Positions 63,705 through 64,000 of a stretch of DNA of 64,000 nt are shown here, one piece after another (position 1 is the first letter of the stretch; each line of letters starts with the position of its first letter). Source of the DNA: Rhizobium leguminosarum bv. viciae USDA 2370. GTDB lineage: Bacteria > Pseudomonadota > Alphaproteobacteria > Rhizobiales > Rhizobiaceae. Below the pieces are notes generated by a model. That model ran no database searches, was not told where the DNA came from, and worked only from the letters and a program-made list of their open reading frames with translations. The translations under genes and the position numbers were made by a program. The stretch lies in assembly GCF_002008365.1 (NCBI RefSeq), contig NZ_MRDL01000059.1:592325-656324 (forward strand). The letters run 5' to 3'.

Positions 63705-64000
63705 GGTCCCTCGGTCTTCCTGATCTTCCGTCGGGAAGGCTTTTCGCCCGTCGTCATCTCGATGCCAGGGACGGGAGCCACGGCGGCCTGGACAGGCCTC
63801 GCCGGCCGCCGATCGAGATCGCCGCTCTCACCGGCGCCTTGAAGCAGCGCTGCATCATCCCTATCGTCTTCATCGAGCAGGTTCTGCAGCGTCTCATGCT
63901 CATCCTCGCCGGCAAGTTCGTCGCAGGCTTGAAGCCAATGGCGCTCGTCGGCGCCATCCGGGCGGCCCTCGGCCTCCCAGATCTCGTAGGCACGGCGACG
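63701..64000 (-). CDS. DUF2934 protein, 5' end outside window
   Basis: The 99 C-terminal residues are visible. RRRAYEIWEAEGRPDGADERHWLQA is split by the window edge only at its beginning and is the hallmark of DUF2934. It is followed by an acidic, low-complexity stretch (ETLQNLLDEDDRDDAALL) and a basic tail ending RRKIRKTEGP. The function is unknown. The stop overlaps the start of the HD hydrolase gene, indicating cotranscription. Confidence 0.8.
   Translation of the reverse strand, partial: RRRAYEIWEAEGRPDGADERHWLQACDELAGEDEHETLQNLLDEDDRDDAALLQGAGESGDLDRRPARPVQAAVAPVPGIEMTTGEKPSRRKIRKTEGP

Noticed and set aside
1..64000. CRISPR arrays, tRNA or rRNA genes, IS elements or phage genes
   Set aside because: None seen on either strand; the only repeats are short palindromic intergenic elements.

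Overview
The window is GC-rich, densely packed alphaproteobacterial DNA and most resembles a Rhizobium-type genome (Rhizobium/Agrobacterium group). The reasons are the GlgE-type glucan genes, the density of sugar ABC transporters with LacI/GntR regulators, the DUF3422, DUF2934 and DUF4272 proteins, and mosaic palindromic intergenic repeats of the rhizobial type. No rRNA, tRNA, CRISPR array, IS element or phage gene was recognised. All assignments come from reading translations and motifs by eye; no database search was run.

Layout. 1-5978 (minus): glgE followed by a TreS-maltokinase fusion that runs off the left edge, i.e. alpha-glucan synthesis from trehalose via maltose-1-phosphate. 6579-15063: an MBL-fold hydrolase coupled to an APH-like kinase, a CorA Mg/Co channel, a DUF4272 protein, a chemoreceptor, an NCS1 nucleobase-type permease whose 5' end looks frameshifted, and a lipoprotein hydrolase. 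15140-21112: an RND efflux pump with two tandem adaptors (TriABC-like layout), divergent from its TetR regulator, with a clear palindrome between them.

21215-32134: a pectin/rhamnogalacturonan-type locus. It has a LacI regulator, two permeases, an ATPase, GH28, GH105 and an 840-residue enzyme-like protein of unknown family on the minus strand, with a divergent sugar-binding protein gene. Two near-identical LacI-type palindromes lie in the divergent promoter region. 32380-36802: a DUF3422 protein and a two-gene unit of an RbsB-like binding protein plus a chemoreceptor, with no transporter of its own. 37001-42743: an intracellular GH29 alpha-L-fucosidase with binding protein and two permeases but no ATPase, controlled by a divergent LacI protein; both promoters carry the core GAACCGGTTC.

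42872-50576: a GntR regulator, a cysteine hydrolase coupled to a GlxA-type regulator, an NMT1/SsuA-type ABC transporter, and a TctDE-like two-component system convergent with it. A PhoB-type direct repeat precedes the transporter. 50676-61746: a second acidic-oligosaccharide locus with a heparinase II/III-like lyase, a discoidin-like protein, a complete CUT1 transporter, GH88, a YesL-like protein and DUF2264. 61794-64000: a HIT protein, two small tandem proteins that may be paralogues, a SpoT-like HD hydrolase and the end of a DUF2934 gene.

Taken together, about 40 kb (21-62 kb) is devoted to importing plant cell-wall oligosaccharides (uronate- and fucose-containing) and degrading them inside the cell. 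None of the degradative enzymes shows a signal peptide, while every binding protein does.
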